Of a stretch of 64,000 nucleotides of DNA, positions 30,064-40,959 are shown piece after piece (the first letter of the stretch is position 1; each line of letters opens with the position of its first letter). The DNA is from Vitellaria paradoxa. Lineage: Eukaryota; Streptophyta; Magnoliopsida; Ericales; Sapotaceae. Position numbers and translations under genes: made by a program. Where the stretch lies: assembly GCA_019916065.1 (NCBI GenBank), contig CM034238.1, forward strand, positions 32,187,721 to 32,251,720, given 5' to 3'. The notes under the pieces are model-generated. The model searched no databases. It had not been told where the DNA came from and saw only the letters and a list, made by a program, of their open reading frames with translations.

Positions 30064-32582
30064 TTTTTTTTTGGTAGGTAAGTGTTAATTTTATTACCAA
30101 AAAAGTTTTAGATTTACAACGAGCTCAATACTACCCCCATAGGGTACACATCCCATTTAAGGGAGTCCACATTACAAAAGCCATCTAACCTATCCTCTTA
30201 ATTTACACCACTTACAACCCAAGTGGATAGGTTAACAAAACAAAAGGTTTCACATTTAACCTTGGCTTCAACTTATCCCTTCTTCATTGAACTTACAAGT
30301 GTTTGTATTTGGACTGAGTTGAGCTTCTGAATGCGGTCCAATAGTTGCTTCTTTTTCCGAGCTTGGGAGGAGGATGGCGTTGTTCTTACTTGCTTCGGCT
30401 CATTATTCAAATTGTTTGGCTTTGGAGTATTGGTGGCTTGTTGGGAGTCTACTTCATCTCCTTCATTTGAATTTTCTTCCTTTTTGCTTTTTGTGCTCTC
30501 ATCTTCTCGGCAAGATTGTAGGATTTCAAACATGTTGGTTGTAGTTTGCAATGCGTCCTTAGTTCCATCAATCATCTCCAAGTTGCTCCTTCCCATGTTT
30601 TTCACTTCTTGCCATTCACCCTCATTTGTAACCTTTTCTTCCTCCACATTTTGTACTTTAATTTTCCACTCTTGCTTGGTATGCTTAGCATCACTTTTTT
30701 GCTTCAAGGAACATGATGAAGTGGAGTGGCCAAAGGTTTTGCATCCTTCACACCTTTTTGGTTTCCAAGGAACTTCCACCTTAATTTCGTATGGTGAACC
30801 ATAACCCAAATTTAGTTTGAAAGTTTTAGGAATATCCTTGTCAACTTTTGCTTCAATACATATTCTGGCAAAGGTGAGCCGACTTCTTTTTTGTGTGAAT
30901 TCATCAAGGAAAAGTGGCTTGCCAATTACACTAGCAATATAGCTTAATCCCTGGTCGGTCCAAAGCTCAAGTGGAATGTTGTAAAATTTCACTCATATTG
31001 GTAATGTTGAAAACTCCTCTTTATTTAATTGCATACGCGGGTGCCATCTTTTAATAAGGATAAGCCGATTGCCACAATAATAGGGGCCCCCATCTAATAT
31101 TTTTCTTAGTGCCTCCTCATTCTTAATTTTAAATATATAAAAACCATTTTTAAGGGTGACTACCTCTTCTACCTCCTCAGCCCATTTTTGTCCAGCCCAT
31201 GTCTTGACATAGTGGAAAGAGTTCCATTTGTCAAGAAAATATCCAACTAAAGCATGGTTCCAATGAGTATAGCCTTGCCTTGAAATTTCAATTGGAATTT
31301 TAAGTTCATTGTCATCTAAGTCAACATTAAAGAATTTGAGGCTTGTAGGCTTAATTTTCTCTTTTGACCCGAATAGAGCAGACCAAGGGGACTTACTGGT
31401 TTCGTGTGTTGAGTTGTCACCTTGCTCTGTTGCACGTGGCTTGGGGGGCTTTAAATTGCTTGCAAGAGAAGGAAAATCTTCCGCTAATGTCCCACCCAAT
31501 CCCTTGGCAGGTTCCAATTCAATTGTGGACCCATTCTCATTTATAAAATCCAAGGAAAAGCTTTGCTCGGCAGCATAGTTTGACTCCACGGCTTTATCCC
31601 TTGAACCAAGACTTTTCTCCAGCTCTACTACACATGAGTTTGCACGTGTGTTGAAAGTATTAATGGCCTCGGGTAGTGAGGTTTGACTTGGCTGAAGTGT
31701 TAAGCTTTTATCCTTAAGGCAATAGCTTTGTGCTCCATCACCTTGCACGGCTGCACTTGGACCAATACTGGGGGACCCACCACCATCTTTTGGAGTGCGT
31801 TTTTCAGATGTAAGGACCACAGTGGGCTCGCTCCTACATGAATTCTGATTTTTGCCTTTCTTATGGGCGGGAAAAATCCCGCGTGATCCCATTTTGCCTC
31901 TTGACTCGAGCTGTTGGAACCGGCTTCTTCCTTCAACATCCATTGCCTCTGTAACATACCCGCTTGGCCTGAATAAAGCATATGCTGGAGAGCTTGAAGT
32001 GAACGGGTCTTCTATTCCTTTTGCTTCTTCTTTGCAAGGATCTTCTTCTACCTTCGGTTGGGCTTGTAAGACTTGGGAGGAAGAACACTTGGTCACTTTA
32101 GCTTCTTGCTCTACTTCTTTAATGGCCAAATGGACTTGATACTCGGACTTTCCTTGCTGCTCCTTCTTCTTCCTCATCTCCGAAGCCATCCCCTTGGGAG
32201 TGGAACCAGCTTTAAGTTTTCTTAGCCTTTCGGCTACTTTGGACATTATCTCCGGAGATTGATCCTTCCCTTGAACTTGGTTAACCGGGGAACTACAACA
32301 AAGGAAGTTATCATAATAATCATCTTCTACGTACCTTTCATCCTCCAAATCTGATAGATTTAATTGACCATGGGAACTTGATGATTGAACATTTGGACCA
32401 CCACTTTTGACCAACACTTCTTTAACCAAACTTGCATGAAATTCTTTAAGGGAGAGCTTAGTTGCTGAATTCTTCTTCACCCGAGCTGCCTTCCCCATGA
32501 TTATGAGCTTGAAATGTAGAAATTTTAGAGAGAGAAAATTCTAGAGAGAGAAGCTCTCAACTTTGCCATTCATTGTGCCCCC
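30064..32582 (-). mobile_element. ORF1-only LINE with 16-bp target duplication
   Basis: cactaacttacaaact at 30048-30063 and 32583-32598 flanks 2,519 bases. On the minus strand: 5' UTR with gagagcttctctctctagaa (as in the outer LINE), ORF1 from 32498, stop at 30273, then about 200 bases of 3' UTR with gtgtaccctatgggggtag and the end aacacttacctacc(A)n. No ORF2 sequence is present. A complete, clean insertion of a unit made only of 5' UTR, ORF1 and 3' UTR. Confidence 0.9.
30273..32498 (-). pseudogene. LINE ORF1 (about 742 codons) with a single nonsense codon
   Basis: Starts MGKAARVKKNSATKLSLKEF at 32498 and is open to PI-stop at 30993. The next codons continue in the same frame, VKFYNIPLELWTDQGLSYIA. 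All relatives read PIWVKF, so TGG (Trp) became TGA. DUF4283-like domain: YTHWNHALVGYFLDKWNSFH, KNGFYIFKIKNEEALRKILD and GPYYCGNRLILIKRWHP. The knuckle CEGCKTFGHSTSSC (CX2CX4HX4C) follows, then a charged tail ending VSSMKKG-stop. Apart from one G-to-A change the long frame is intact, so the ORF was recently functional although no ORF2 is linked. Confidence 0.88.
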
Positions 32583-32598
32583 CACTAACTTACAAACT

Positions 32599-34048
32599 AC
32601 TCATGGGACATTCTCAATAATTATAATATAAAGTACAAGTCCCAAAATTACATAAGCAAGAATGAATGACAGACTTTCTTTTTTTTTTTCCTTTTTTTTT
32701 CTCTTTTTTTTTTTCTTTCTTTTTTTCTTTTTTTTTTTCTTTTGAAATAATGAAATAAACATAAGCTAAATTCTCCACCTACTATTCTCTCTCAATATGC
32801 TCTCAAAAGTTTCAATTCCCAACCCCCACTCACATCACTAACATTGAGGCACTTTTCATAACCCAAAACATGTGGGGTAAGGCTTAAAAGTGTGTGAATA
32901 AGGTTATGGGATAATAAATGAGGTAGGAGCCAAGAAAAAATATATATATATAAATATCACACACTTTATTAAAAGGTTTCAAGTTAGTTCCTAGGGTAAT
33001 TCATAACCAAGAAAGGACAAAAAGGCTCAAACTGACAAAGAAAGCCTAGCATCATTTTCAAAACTTGCAACAACTCATAATGTGCTACATAGATACTCAT
33101 GTAAGTGTTTGTGATGCAATCGATGCAATGAAATCCAAGGTGAAGAGCAAAAGAAATGTAAGCATGTGCAACCCCTCAAGAAAAGAATATAAAGCTCAAA
33201 AGTTCACCATAAAAGGGTGTAAGTCTCTACCTAGTCCAAAGATGCTCAAGTAACCAATATCAAATAAAATCTACTCCTAAGCACATAAACTTTCCACCAT
33301 GATAGTCCAAAAATGCACAAAGTTATCACACACTCAACTTGAATTATGTTTCCTATTAAGGCTTGAACAGAATTCACTTTTTACAATCTCACTCAAATTC
33401 ACCATTGACCAAACCAAAAGGGTTGACATGTAAGTATAAATGTGCTAAATTCATGTATTTAAGCTTAAAAAAATGCTCAAATTTTGAAAAATTTGATAAT
33501 TTTAGCATAAAGTGTCATCATGCGAACTCTACCCCCCAACTTAAACTAAACATTGTCCTCAATGTGACAACTATAATGCATAAGTGAGTCTGTAGTGTGC
33601 AAAGTGAGCATGATGATGAGCATGAAATAATAGCCACAAAAGGCACAAATAAGAATATAGCACAAATTAAACCAAGCATGCACCCATTATTCAAGCCCCT
33701 TAAGGCATCACTCAAAACACCCCCTAACCTAGATTCTACAGCACTCCCAACAACAGCAATTATATATAATGGAGTACCAAAATTGAAAGTGCAAGATTAA
33801 ATAAGAAGGAGAGGAAGGGTATTACCTCAAGAGCTTCCTTATTTGAAGAAAACAAAATAAATTATTCAATAGAAAAAGTTAGACATAAATTGAAATAAAA
33901 ATAAGATAAGAAAAAGGGTTAGTACGAAAGAAGAAATAAAAATAAAAGAAAAGAAAATAAAGGAAAAGAATCAAATTAAAAAGAAATATGAAAATAAGAA
34001 AATGAAAAAGCTAATCTACTATGTACAAATGAAATGAAAACAAAAGTG
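32599..34048 (-). other. Internal non-coding region of the Athila-like element, with long pyrimidine tract
   Basis: No coding frame of note. A pyrimidine-only run of T with scattered C spans about 32676-32744 (purine on the element's sense strand), and 33800-34020 is rich in a/g on the plus strand. Nothing else recognised. Confidence 0.55.
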
Positions 34049-35821
34049 TTATCCAACACCCTCTCTATCCCATGCATCCACAAATGGTTTACGAAATAAA
34101 ATGTTCTCTGCGGGCCCATGAAGCACTGAATATGGATGCTTTCTAGGTGTAAAGCACACTAGGGAATGAAAGGCCAAGTGAGGTTCTTGAAACCTCGGAT
34201 GTGGCCAACGTGTAAGTGCAGGTGTGGACATGGTTGGCTCAATTAGTCTCTTGATACCAAAGAAATCTATGGATGTGGAAATGGTGTGTTCAATAAGTCT
34301 TTCAATGCCCATGAAATCTATGGGTGTAGAAATGCTAGGTTTGAATGAACTCTCAACACCCAAAAAGTCAATGTAAACCTTCTCCATATCTACTACCTCT
34401 CCCCAATGATGGCCGATCTCATGGTCGTCACTCATAATTCCCATAGTAAGACTTTTGGATTGGACTAAGTCAGGAGATGAGAGGTGTGCACCACTCTCAA
34501 CCTCGATTGTGTAATGGAGTGAACTAGGGTCAACTGACTCAATGATATGTTCCTCGGGCCATGTGGCATTCAAATGCTCAGTTGGAGTCAAAGGATTCTC
34601 AATAAGGTCTAGGGTGGTTGGGGTAGGTTGAGCATCAAGCTCGATAGTAGGAAAGAATTGTATATCTCCTTAACTCTCAATAAGTGGTAGAGGGATATCC
34701 TGAACCGGAGTGTCTAAAGGAATATGAGAAAGATGCTCATTGCAAGTGTTATCCCCAGTGTAGTTAGGGCAATTGTCCCACTCAGTGCCTAAGGTAGTGC
34801 CTGAGGTTGATGACTCAATCATGCTACCACTTAGATTAGTGCTCATAGCTTGTGTTATCTTAGAAAGTTGCTCTCTCAAGTCATCTAGGGCCTGGTTGCA
34901 CTCGTTATTAAAGCTCAATTGCTGTTGCATAAATTGATAAAAAATGTCCTCTAATTGTGCATCATTAGGTTCACAAGACCAATAATCTTGAGGTTTCTCA
35001 TGCTGGCCCTCAGTGAGTGGAACAAGGTTGGGATAGGCACAATAATTAAACTCCATGCATGTGCTACTTCTAAAGGATGGATCATGAAGGCCAAGTGAAG
35101 TAGAAGCATATGGGGAAGGTTTGGTGTGGCTTTCAAGTGCACAAGATTCAAAACTAGGCTTAAGTTTTCCCTGTGGCCTGGTGTGTTCATAGAAAAATTC
35201 GAGGAATGACCATGCCTCACCTGGGGTAAGGTCAAGAAATTCCCTATCTAAGACTTTATCAAACGCCTGGTGTAAACTACTATGTAGAGCATTATATAAT
35301 ATGGCTACAATGTCCCCTAGCTCTATTCCGTGACTTGGGAATGTTTCCAAAAGATTGTTAAATCTCTCCCAACTTTTATAAAATACTTCACCCTTTTTTG
35401 GATAAAAATTTTTGATTTGAAGGCCATGGGTGAAGGTTTGATGAATAGGGAGGAAATGTTCAATAAAAGCTTGATGAAATTGCTCCCAAGTACAGACCCA
35501 TTCACTTATAGCATAACACCAGTCACCAGCCACACTTTGTAATGATAAAGGGAAAAACATACATCTAAGTCTCTCACTCTTTCTAGCATCATCACATAAA
35601 CCACATGCTGCCTTAAACCTATCAAGGTGAAGACATGGGTCTTCCTCCTCATGCCCAAAGAATTGAGGAAGCATACTATAGGTGTCTAATGTAAAAGCAT
35701 ATCCAAACATGCCACCTAGATACTCTATGTATTCTCGAGTATCAAAAGGGCCATGTACAAGATCACCAACTTCCATGTCTAAGATCAGAAAATAAAAATG
35801 AAAATAAAATGAGAAAGACAA
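34049..35821 (-). pseudogene. Athila-like gag with one internal stop
   Basis: Minus frame from 35821 (or MEVGDLVHGPFDTREY a few codons later) is open for 383 codons to 34670. HEEEDPCLHLDRFKAACGLC, SERLRCMFFPLSLQSVAGDW, FHQAFIEHFLPIHQTFTHGL, YKSWERFNNLLETFPSHGIE and LTPGEAWSFLEFFYEHTRPQ match the retrotransposon gag domain of Athila/Tat elements, which forms the particle. After a stop (PLPLIES-stop) the same frame continues for 26 codons and then the segment from 34591 to 34049, giving about 590 codons. That downstream part holds an internal repeat (PIDFMGIERLIEHTIS, then SIDFFGIKRLIEPTMS) and no known domain. Readthrough or simple decay are both possible. Confidence 0.82.
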
Positions 35822-35949
35822 AAACTACACTAAAATGCAACCTAAGTTAACTAGCATGCAAACTAGGTTATATGATATGCAAATGAATAAATAACAATGC
35901 AAAAGAAAGAAAACTACTAATAAAGAGATGGAGAAAAGAAAAATTCACC

Positions 35950-38900
35950 CAATTTAGATATGAACGGAAGGGTGGTAGTTCAGATTGGCCCTCTCATATG
36001 TCTGATTTTGATGAGGCAGTTTGTAATGCTGGACTTGAAGATTTGCGATTTAGTGGTTCTCTCTACACTTGGCATAATGCCCGAGTCCATGGTCACATCT
36101 TGTGTAAGTTGGATAGAGCTCTTGTTAATGCTTTGTGGATGTCTATATATGATGGTTCTTGGGCGGAATTTCTTCCTTTTGGAATTTCAGATCATTCTCC
36201 AGTGTTGGTGGATGTTGGGGTTCAGCTTCCAAAGGTACGTAGACCCTTTAAATTCTTTAATCATTGGGTTGAGTTTGAGGAGTTTTTTCCCTTGGTGGAG
36301 GAGGTGTGGAAGACACAAGTGGATGGCTATGCAATGTATAGGGTTTATAAAAAGCTTAAGTTGCTGAAAGAAGCTTTGCGGACTCTTGCTTTTAAGAAGT
36401 CTAAAAACTCTAATGCCTTGGAGGTGGATTTGAGAGCTGAATTAAAGTTGATTCAATCCCAAATCGCTTCTGGTGGTGTACATGCTGATTTATTGGAACA
36501 AGAGAGGCATTGCCTTGCTCGGCTATTGCAAGTTATCAAGAATGAGGAGAGTTCCATTAAACAAAAGAGTAGAGTTCAATGGTTGAAGGAAGGGGATAGT
36601 AACTCAGCCTTTTTCTTTCATTCCACTAAGAATCGGCTGAACACAAATAAGATTTTGCGGCTTCAAAAGGATGATGGCTCGGTTATAAAGGAGAAAGAGC
36701 TTATTGCTGAAGAGATTGTGAATTATTATAAGGGGTTGCTGGGCTCGGATTCTCCTGTTCCTTATGATAGGGGAAATGAATTGGAAGAGTTTATTTCTTC
36801 CTCTCTAAGTGATGCTCAGATTGCTAGCTTGGCAAATGATTTCTCGGCTGAGGATATTAAAAAGGCAATGTTTAGCTTACATCCAAATAAGGCACCTGGA
36901 CCTGATGGTTATAATGCCTTCTTTTTTCAGAGGGCGTGGAGTATAGTGGGAGAGGATGTGGTGCATGCGGTTAAGGAATTTTTTGCTTCATCGGTTCTTT
37001 TGAAAGAGTCTAATGCTACTATCATTGCCTTGATTCCTAAGACTCCTAATGCCTCTCAGTTAAAGGATTTTCGGCCCATTTCATGTTGCAACACCATTTA
37101 TAAGTGTATAACGAAGCTACTTGCTGGTCGGTTAAAAGAAGTCCTTCCGGATCTTATTAATGAAGCTCAAGCTGCGTTTGTACATGGGAGGAGCATTGGA
37201 GATAACATTCTTATGGCACAGGAATTGGTACGTGGTTATCATGGGTCTTCTTCTAGCCCAAGGTGTGCAATAAAAGTTGATTTAATGAAGGCCTATGACT
37301 CCGTGAGGTGGGAATTTTTATGGAATGCACTACGGCTTTTTGGTTTTCCTGAGAAATTTATTACATGGATTCGAGTTTGTGTTTCTACATCCCGGTTTTC
37401 AGTTAGTATTAATGGGGAGTTGCATGGTTACTTTGAAGGGCGGAAGGGGTTGAGACAGGGTGATCCCATTTCTCCATATCTCTTTGTGCTTTGCATGGAG
37501 GTGTTTTCTCGCATTCTTACAAAGATGGCAACTGACTCGCCTTTGTTCAAGTACCATTGGCGGTGTGGAAAGCTAAAGATTACCCATTTATGCTTTGCAG
37601 ATGATCTCATGCTTTTTTCTCGAGGTGATAAGGACTCAGTGAGTGTGATTCGGGATGCTTTGACTTTGTTTCGATCTGTTTCCGGACTTCAAGCTAATCC
37701 TGCGAAGAGTGAGGTTTTCTTATCTGGTGTTGTCGAAGAGGAGAGAACAGGTATCATCCAGTTGCTTGGCTTTCGTCAGGGTGTTTTGCCTGTGAGATAC
37801 CTAGGTGTGCCTCTAATTACTACTAAACTGAAGGCAGTGGATTGCCAGATTCTAGTTGATAGGATTATTAGTAGAGTTAAGAGTTGGACCAACCAGTTTC
37901 TGTCCTTTGCTGGAAGGGTGCAGCTTATTCAATCAGTTCTCTTTAGCATACAATCTTTCTGGTGCTCACACTTCATTTTGCCGATTAAAGTCATTAAAGC
38001 TATTGAGGGTGTTTTGCGAGCATTTCTATGGAAGGGTTCTTCTTTGGCTAAACATGGTGCGAAGGTGGCTTGGGAAGAGGTGTCTCGGCCTAAAGAAGAA
38101 GGGGGCTTGGGGATTAAAAAGATTCGAGATTGGAATATGGCTTGTATGACTCGCTTTCTTTGGAGTCTTTGTTTACCTTCTTCTACTTCTTTGTGGGCTA
38201 ATTGGGTGAAGCGGAATCTCCTTCAAAAGGATCAATTTTGGGTGGCTAAGGTACCATGGAATTGTTCATGGACTTGGCGGAAAATACTTAAGTTGCGAGA
38301 GAAGGTTCGGCCATTTATCTCCATGCGGGTGGGAGATGGGAGTACTACCTCCTTGTGGTTTGAAGCTTGGATGCCGAGAGGTCCCATTTGCACTTCAAGT
38401 CAGGCCCGTGTTATCTATGACTCCGGGTTACGGAAGGATGCTTTGGTAAAGGATATTATTGTTAATGGAAGATGGCGTTGGCCAGTAGCAAACTCTCCTG
38501 AGCTAATTGATCTTAAGCGTGAGACTGCAGAGCTTCTACCTCCTAATATTCGCCGTGCTGATGTTCTTGAGTGGAAATTTAATGGAGTAAAATCCTTTTC
38601 TGCTAAGGAGGTATGGAATTCTTTAAGATCTCATCACCCTAAAGTGCCGTGGTTTTCCATTGTTTGGTTCAAAACTCATGTTCCCCGTCACTCATTTGTG
38701 CTTTGGTTGGCAATGAAAAGGAAATTGGCTACTCAAGAGAGGCTTATGTCCTTTGGGTTACTATCTCATATGAGCTGCTATTTTTGTAGAGAACCTCGGG
38801 AGGATCAAGATCATCTCTTTTTTAATTGTTCTTACACGGCTAGAATTTGGCATACTATTTTGATGGATTGTGGGTTTCGAGTAACCTTGTCTTCTTGGGA

Positions 38901-39174
38901 TGAAGTTGTTGAATGGGTGTTACACCACTTTCGTGGGCCTTCCTTGCTTTCGATTATTGGGAAACATGCCTTTGCAGCTTGTGTTTACGTCATTTGGAAG
39001 GAACGGAATAAGAGGAAGCATGAAAACAGCTTTTTGGATGAGGTGACAACTCTCCGGTCTATTAAGACACTAGTTCGGCTACGAGTAATGAGCTGCTCGG
39101 GATTTACGAAGAATGACCAGAATCGGCATTTAGTTCAGCAATGGAATCTTCCTCTTTCTATTTTGGAATCTTGA
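35950..39174 (+). CDS. LINE ORF2 (end of endonuclease, RT, zf-RVT), uninterrupted but 5'-truncated
   Basis: The frame is open across the whole insert; the first ATG is 35998, giving 1,058 residues to the stop at 39172-39174. That ATG is an internal Met, not a natural start. RT motifs: FRPISCCNTIYKCITKLLAG, CAIKVDLMKAYDSVRWEF, GLRQGDPISPYLF and HLCFADDLMLF, with catalytic FADD at residues 533-536. Next come the thumb-like region LPVRYLGVPLITTKLKAVDC, then SWTWRKILKLREKVRPF, and a C-terminal zf-RVT-type region around residues 880-960 (SFVLWLAMKRKLATQ, SCYFCREPREDQDHLFFNC). The endonuclease catalytic N-terminus is missing, so it cannot nick targets itself. Lack of any lesion over more than 3 kb marks a recent insertion. 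Confidence 0.9.
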   Translation, partial: QFRYERKGGSSDWPSHMSDFDEAVCNAGLEDLRFSGSLYTWHNARVHGHILCKLDRALVNALWMSIYDGSWAEFLPFGISDHSPVLVDVGVQLPKVRRPFKFFNHWVEFEEFFPLVEEVWKTQVDGYAMYRVYKKLKLLKEALRTLAFKKSKNSNALEVDLRAELKLIQSQIASGGVHADLLEQERHCLARLLQVIKNEESSIKQKSRVQWLKEGDSNSAFFFHSTKNRLNTNKILRLQKDDGSVIKEKELIAEEIVNYYKGLLGSDSPVPYDRGNELEEFISSSLSDAQIASLANDFSAEDIKKAMFSLHPNKAPGPDGYNAFFFQRAWSIVGEDVVHAVKEFFASSVLLKESNATIIALIPKTPNASQLKDFRPISCCNTIYKCITKLLAGRLKEVLPDLINEAQAAFVHGRSIGDNILMAQELVRGYHGSSSSPRCAIKVDLMKAYDSVRWEFLWNALRLFGFPEKFITWIRVCVSTSRFSVSINGELHGYFEGRKGLRQGDPISPYLFVLCMEVFSRILTKMATDSPLFKYHWRCGKLKITHLCFADDLMLFSRGDKDSVSVIRDALTLFRSVSGLQANPAKSEVFLSGVVEEERTGIIQLLGFRQGVLPVRYLGVPLITTKLKAVDCQILVDRIISRVKSWTNQFLSFAGRVQLIQSVLFSIQSFWCSHFILPIKVIKAIEGVLRAFLWKGSSLAKHGAKVAWEEVSRPKEEGGLGIKKIRDWNMACMTRFLWSLCLPSSTSLWANWVKRNLLQKDQFWVAKVPWNCSWTWRKILKLREKVRPFISMRVGDGSTTSLWFEAWMPRGPICTSSQARVIYDSGLRKDALVKDIIVNGRWRWPVANSPELIDLKRETAELLPPNIRRADVLEWKFNGVKSFSAKEVWNSLRSHHPKVPWFSIVWFKTHVPRHSFVLWLAMKRKLATQERLMSFGLLSHMSCYFCREPREDQDHLFFNCSYTARIWHTILMDCGFRVTLSSWDEVVEWVLHHFRGPSLLSIIGKHAFAACVYVIWKERNKRKHENSFLDEVTTLRSIKTLVRLRVMSCSGFTKNDQNRHLVQQWNLPLSILES

Positions 39175-39338
39175 GTTGTTGATTTGTAGTTTGTTTCCCT
39201 TTGCTCTTTTGATGATTGATTATTATAAGGGTGTTCTTTCTTTTTTGAGTTTTTCCAGGGGTATGCCCTTGAGGTATCTGTACAAAATATTTCTATTCAT
39301 TAATTAAATTCTTTTACTTTTCAAAAAAAAAAAAAAAA
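35950..39338 (+). mobile_element. 5'-truncated young LINE inside the Athila-like element
   Basis: Begins within the endonuclease part of ORF2 (FRYERKGGSSDWPSHM) and ends after ORF2 in a 3' UTR with ccaggggtatgcccttgagg, ctgtacaaaat and ttttacttttc(A)15 at 39324-39338. It lies about 40 bases from the primer site of the LTR element. No clear target duplication: the right flank gaactctcttttaactccc is not found at the left edge, so a small target deletion or 5' end-joining may have occurred. Confidence 0.88.
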
Positions 39339-39378
39339 GAACTCTCTTTTAACTCCCAAGTCTAGCACTTAGTTGCCC

Positions 39379-39396
39379 TCCCCGGCAGCGGCGCCA
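39379..39396 (-). other. Primer-binding site for tRNA-Asp
   Basis: Minus-strand reading tggcgccgctgccgggga, six bases inside the 5' LTR end. It complements the 3' end of plant tRNA-Asp (TGGCGCCGTTGCCGGGGA) with one mismatch. This primer is characteristic of Athila and related Tat-lineage elements and sets the element's orientation. Confidence 0.88.
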
Positions 39397-39402
39397 AAAA
39401 CT

Positions 39403-40959
39403 TGACCGACCCTAGAAAGTATTTCGGGTTGTACCTCTCAAGTGTAAGAGGACAGTTGTAGTTTTAAAACTCGGTGAGTACCGAGGTCAAATCCACAGGG
39501 AGGGCTTTGTTAAAAGCTCTAGACTTGTTCTCTTAATTAGTAGGTGAACCTAAATTAATTTAAACTAATTTTTTAGCAACTCAAACTTTTGTTTTAGATT
39601 CTAAATGAAAGAAATTCAATTTAATTTTAAAATGCAAACAAAGCATCTACTCTAAATTCTAAAGCGAATAAATCAACTCATAAATTAAATTAAATAACAA
39701 GCACAATATTAAAAAGGTTCTTGATCCAACTTTCAAGTCCGGGTAGTTCACTACTTTGCCTTAGGGTGTGTTCGTTTGAAAAACAGGGTTTAATTTGAAA
39801 AGTTTTGAAAATGTTATAATCAAAGGTCAGTACCAGTGATCTCAAGCGGATATGGTTAAAGACCTTTGTTTCCTAGAGTTTTTCAATTAAACACCAAAAT
39901 ATTAATAAAGATCTGATTTTTAATTCTATTCAAAAGTATTTGATGATTGGTTACGAAAATCCATACCAGTGATCTCACACGGATTTGGTTAAGGTTTTTC
40001 GCATTCGAATGCTTTCGAAATAGGAAAAAAAATAGATTTGTGAAAGGTAAATCCCTTCGCGAAAGGTTTCGCAACCTACGCGAAGGGTTTCGCAACCTAT
40101 GCGAAGGGTCTCGAAACCTACGCGAAGGGACTACGAACACCCCAAGGCTTTTCATGAACTACCCTTTCTTGATTCATTGAATCAAAATTAGGGTTTTACG
40201 CTAAAACTACTTTAAGCATCTTAAAAACGATCAAATAGCATTCAATCATACGAAAAGAGAATTGAAACACGCAAAACATGATATTACGAAACAAATCGAA
40301 ATAAAACGAAATAGATTAAAGTGCAACTTACAACGTAAAGCGAATGTAAAAGACGTAGTGAAGAATCACTACAAAGACAACGATGAAAGCTCCAACGAAA
40401 ACCATGAATCCACGCATCCAAGTTTAAAAAAACTAATCTAAAAACTCTCAAAATTCTATTCTAACGCTCAATTGAAGGTGCAAAATAAAAAGGGGCTTCT
40501 CCTCTTTCTTGGCCGTCCAATGGCTTTCTTTATAGATGCCAAGAAACCCTAAAAGAGGTGCTTTAATTCTTGAATTTCGGATACACGGTGGTCCCGACCG
40601 TCTAATCTGGGGGTCGGGACCACAGAAAGCTTTCTTCTCAAATCCTATACACTGTGGTCCCGATCATTAGATGGACGGTCCCGACCCCCAAGTATCTTGA
40701 TTTCTTGCTTTTCTTCCTCCTTTAGGTTGAGTCTTTGGGCTAGTCTTGGCTATCCAAGGTGGGTTTGAACCATGACATTTCCTTCGTTTTCTCGGCCATT
40801 TCCATAGCTATAAACTTCGACATCCTTGCCCTTTTCTCTGCAAATAAACAATAAAAGTATAAGTAATACAATAACACTAAAACTTCAACTTTAATTATTT
40901 AAATGCATGAATAAGTGTTGAGTTAGGGAGTTTGTAATTACACTTTTTAAGTGTAATCA
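39403..40959 (-). repeat. 5' LTR of the Athila-like element
   Basis: 1,557 bases, TGACCGACCC to GTGTAATCA in plus orientation, nearly identical to 27572-29182. It has three minisatellite copies (about 40056-40128), the TATA-like tatagat/atctata motif near 40530 and the U3 hairpin (40588-40623). It lacks the tail-only insertion seen in the other LTR. Confidence 0.93.

Larger units (their letters stand above)
27572..40959 (-). mobile_element. Athila/Tat-like LTR retrotransposon lacking pol, with 5-bp target duplication
   Basis: Two long direct repeats (27572-29182 and 39403-40959) begin TGACCGACCC and end GTGTAATCA on the plus strand. The host LINE's agttc is duplicated at 27567-27571 and 40960-40964. 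The primer site and gag show minus orientation: 5' LTR at right, PBS 39379-39396, gag 35821-34049, polypurine tract 29183-29192, 3' LTR at left. No protease, RT, RNase H or integrase is visible. Subtracting nested LINEs (30064-32582 and 35950-39338) leaves about 7.5 kb. It is a non-autonomous, gag-bearing element that would need pol in trans. Confidence 0.92.

Noticed and set aside
30331..30804. 157-codon plus-strand frame opposite ORF1
   Set aside because: Antisense shadow of the LINE ORF1; hydrophobic low-complexity peptide with no domain.
32676..32744. Pyrimidine tract as the polypurine tract of the LTR element
   Set aside because: It is 3.5 kb from the 3' LTR; the short G-rich run at 29183-29192 is in the right place.
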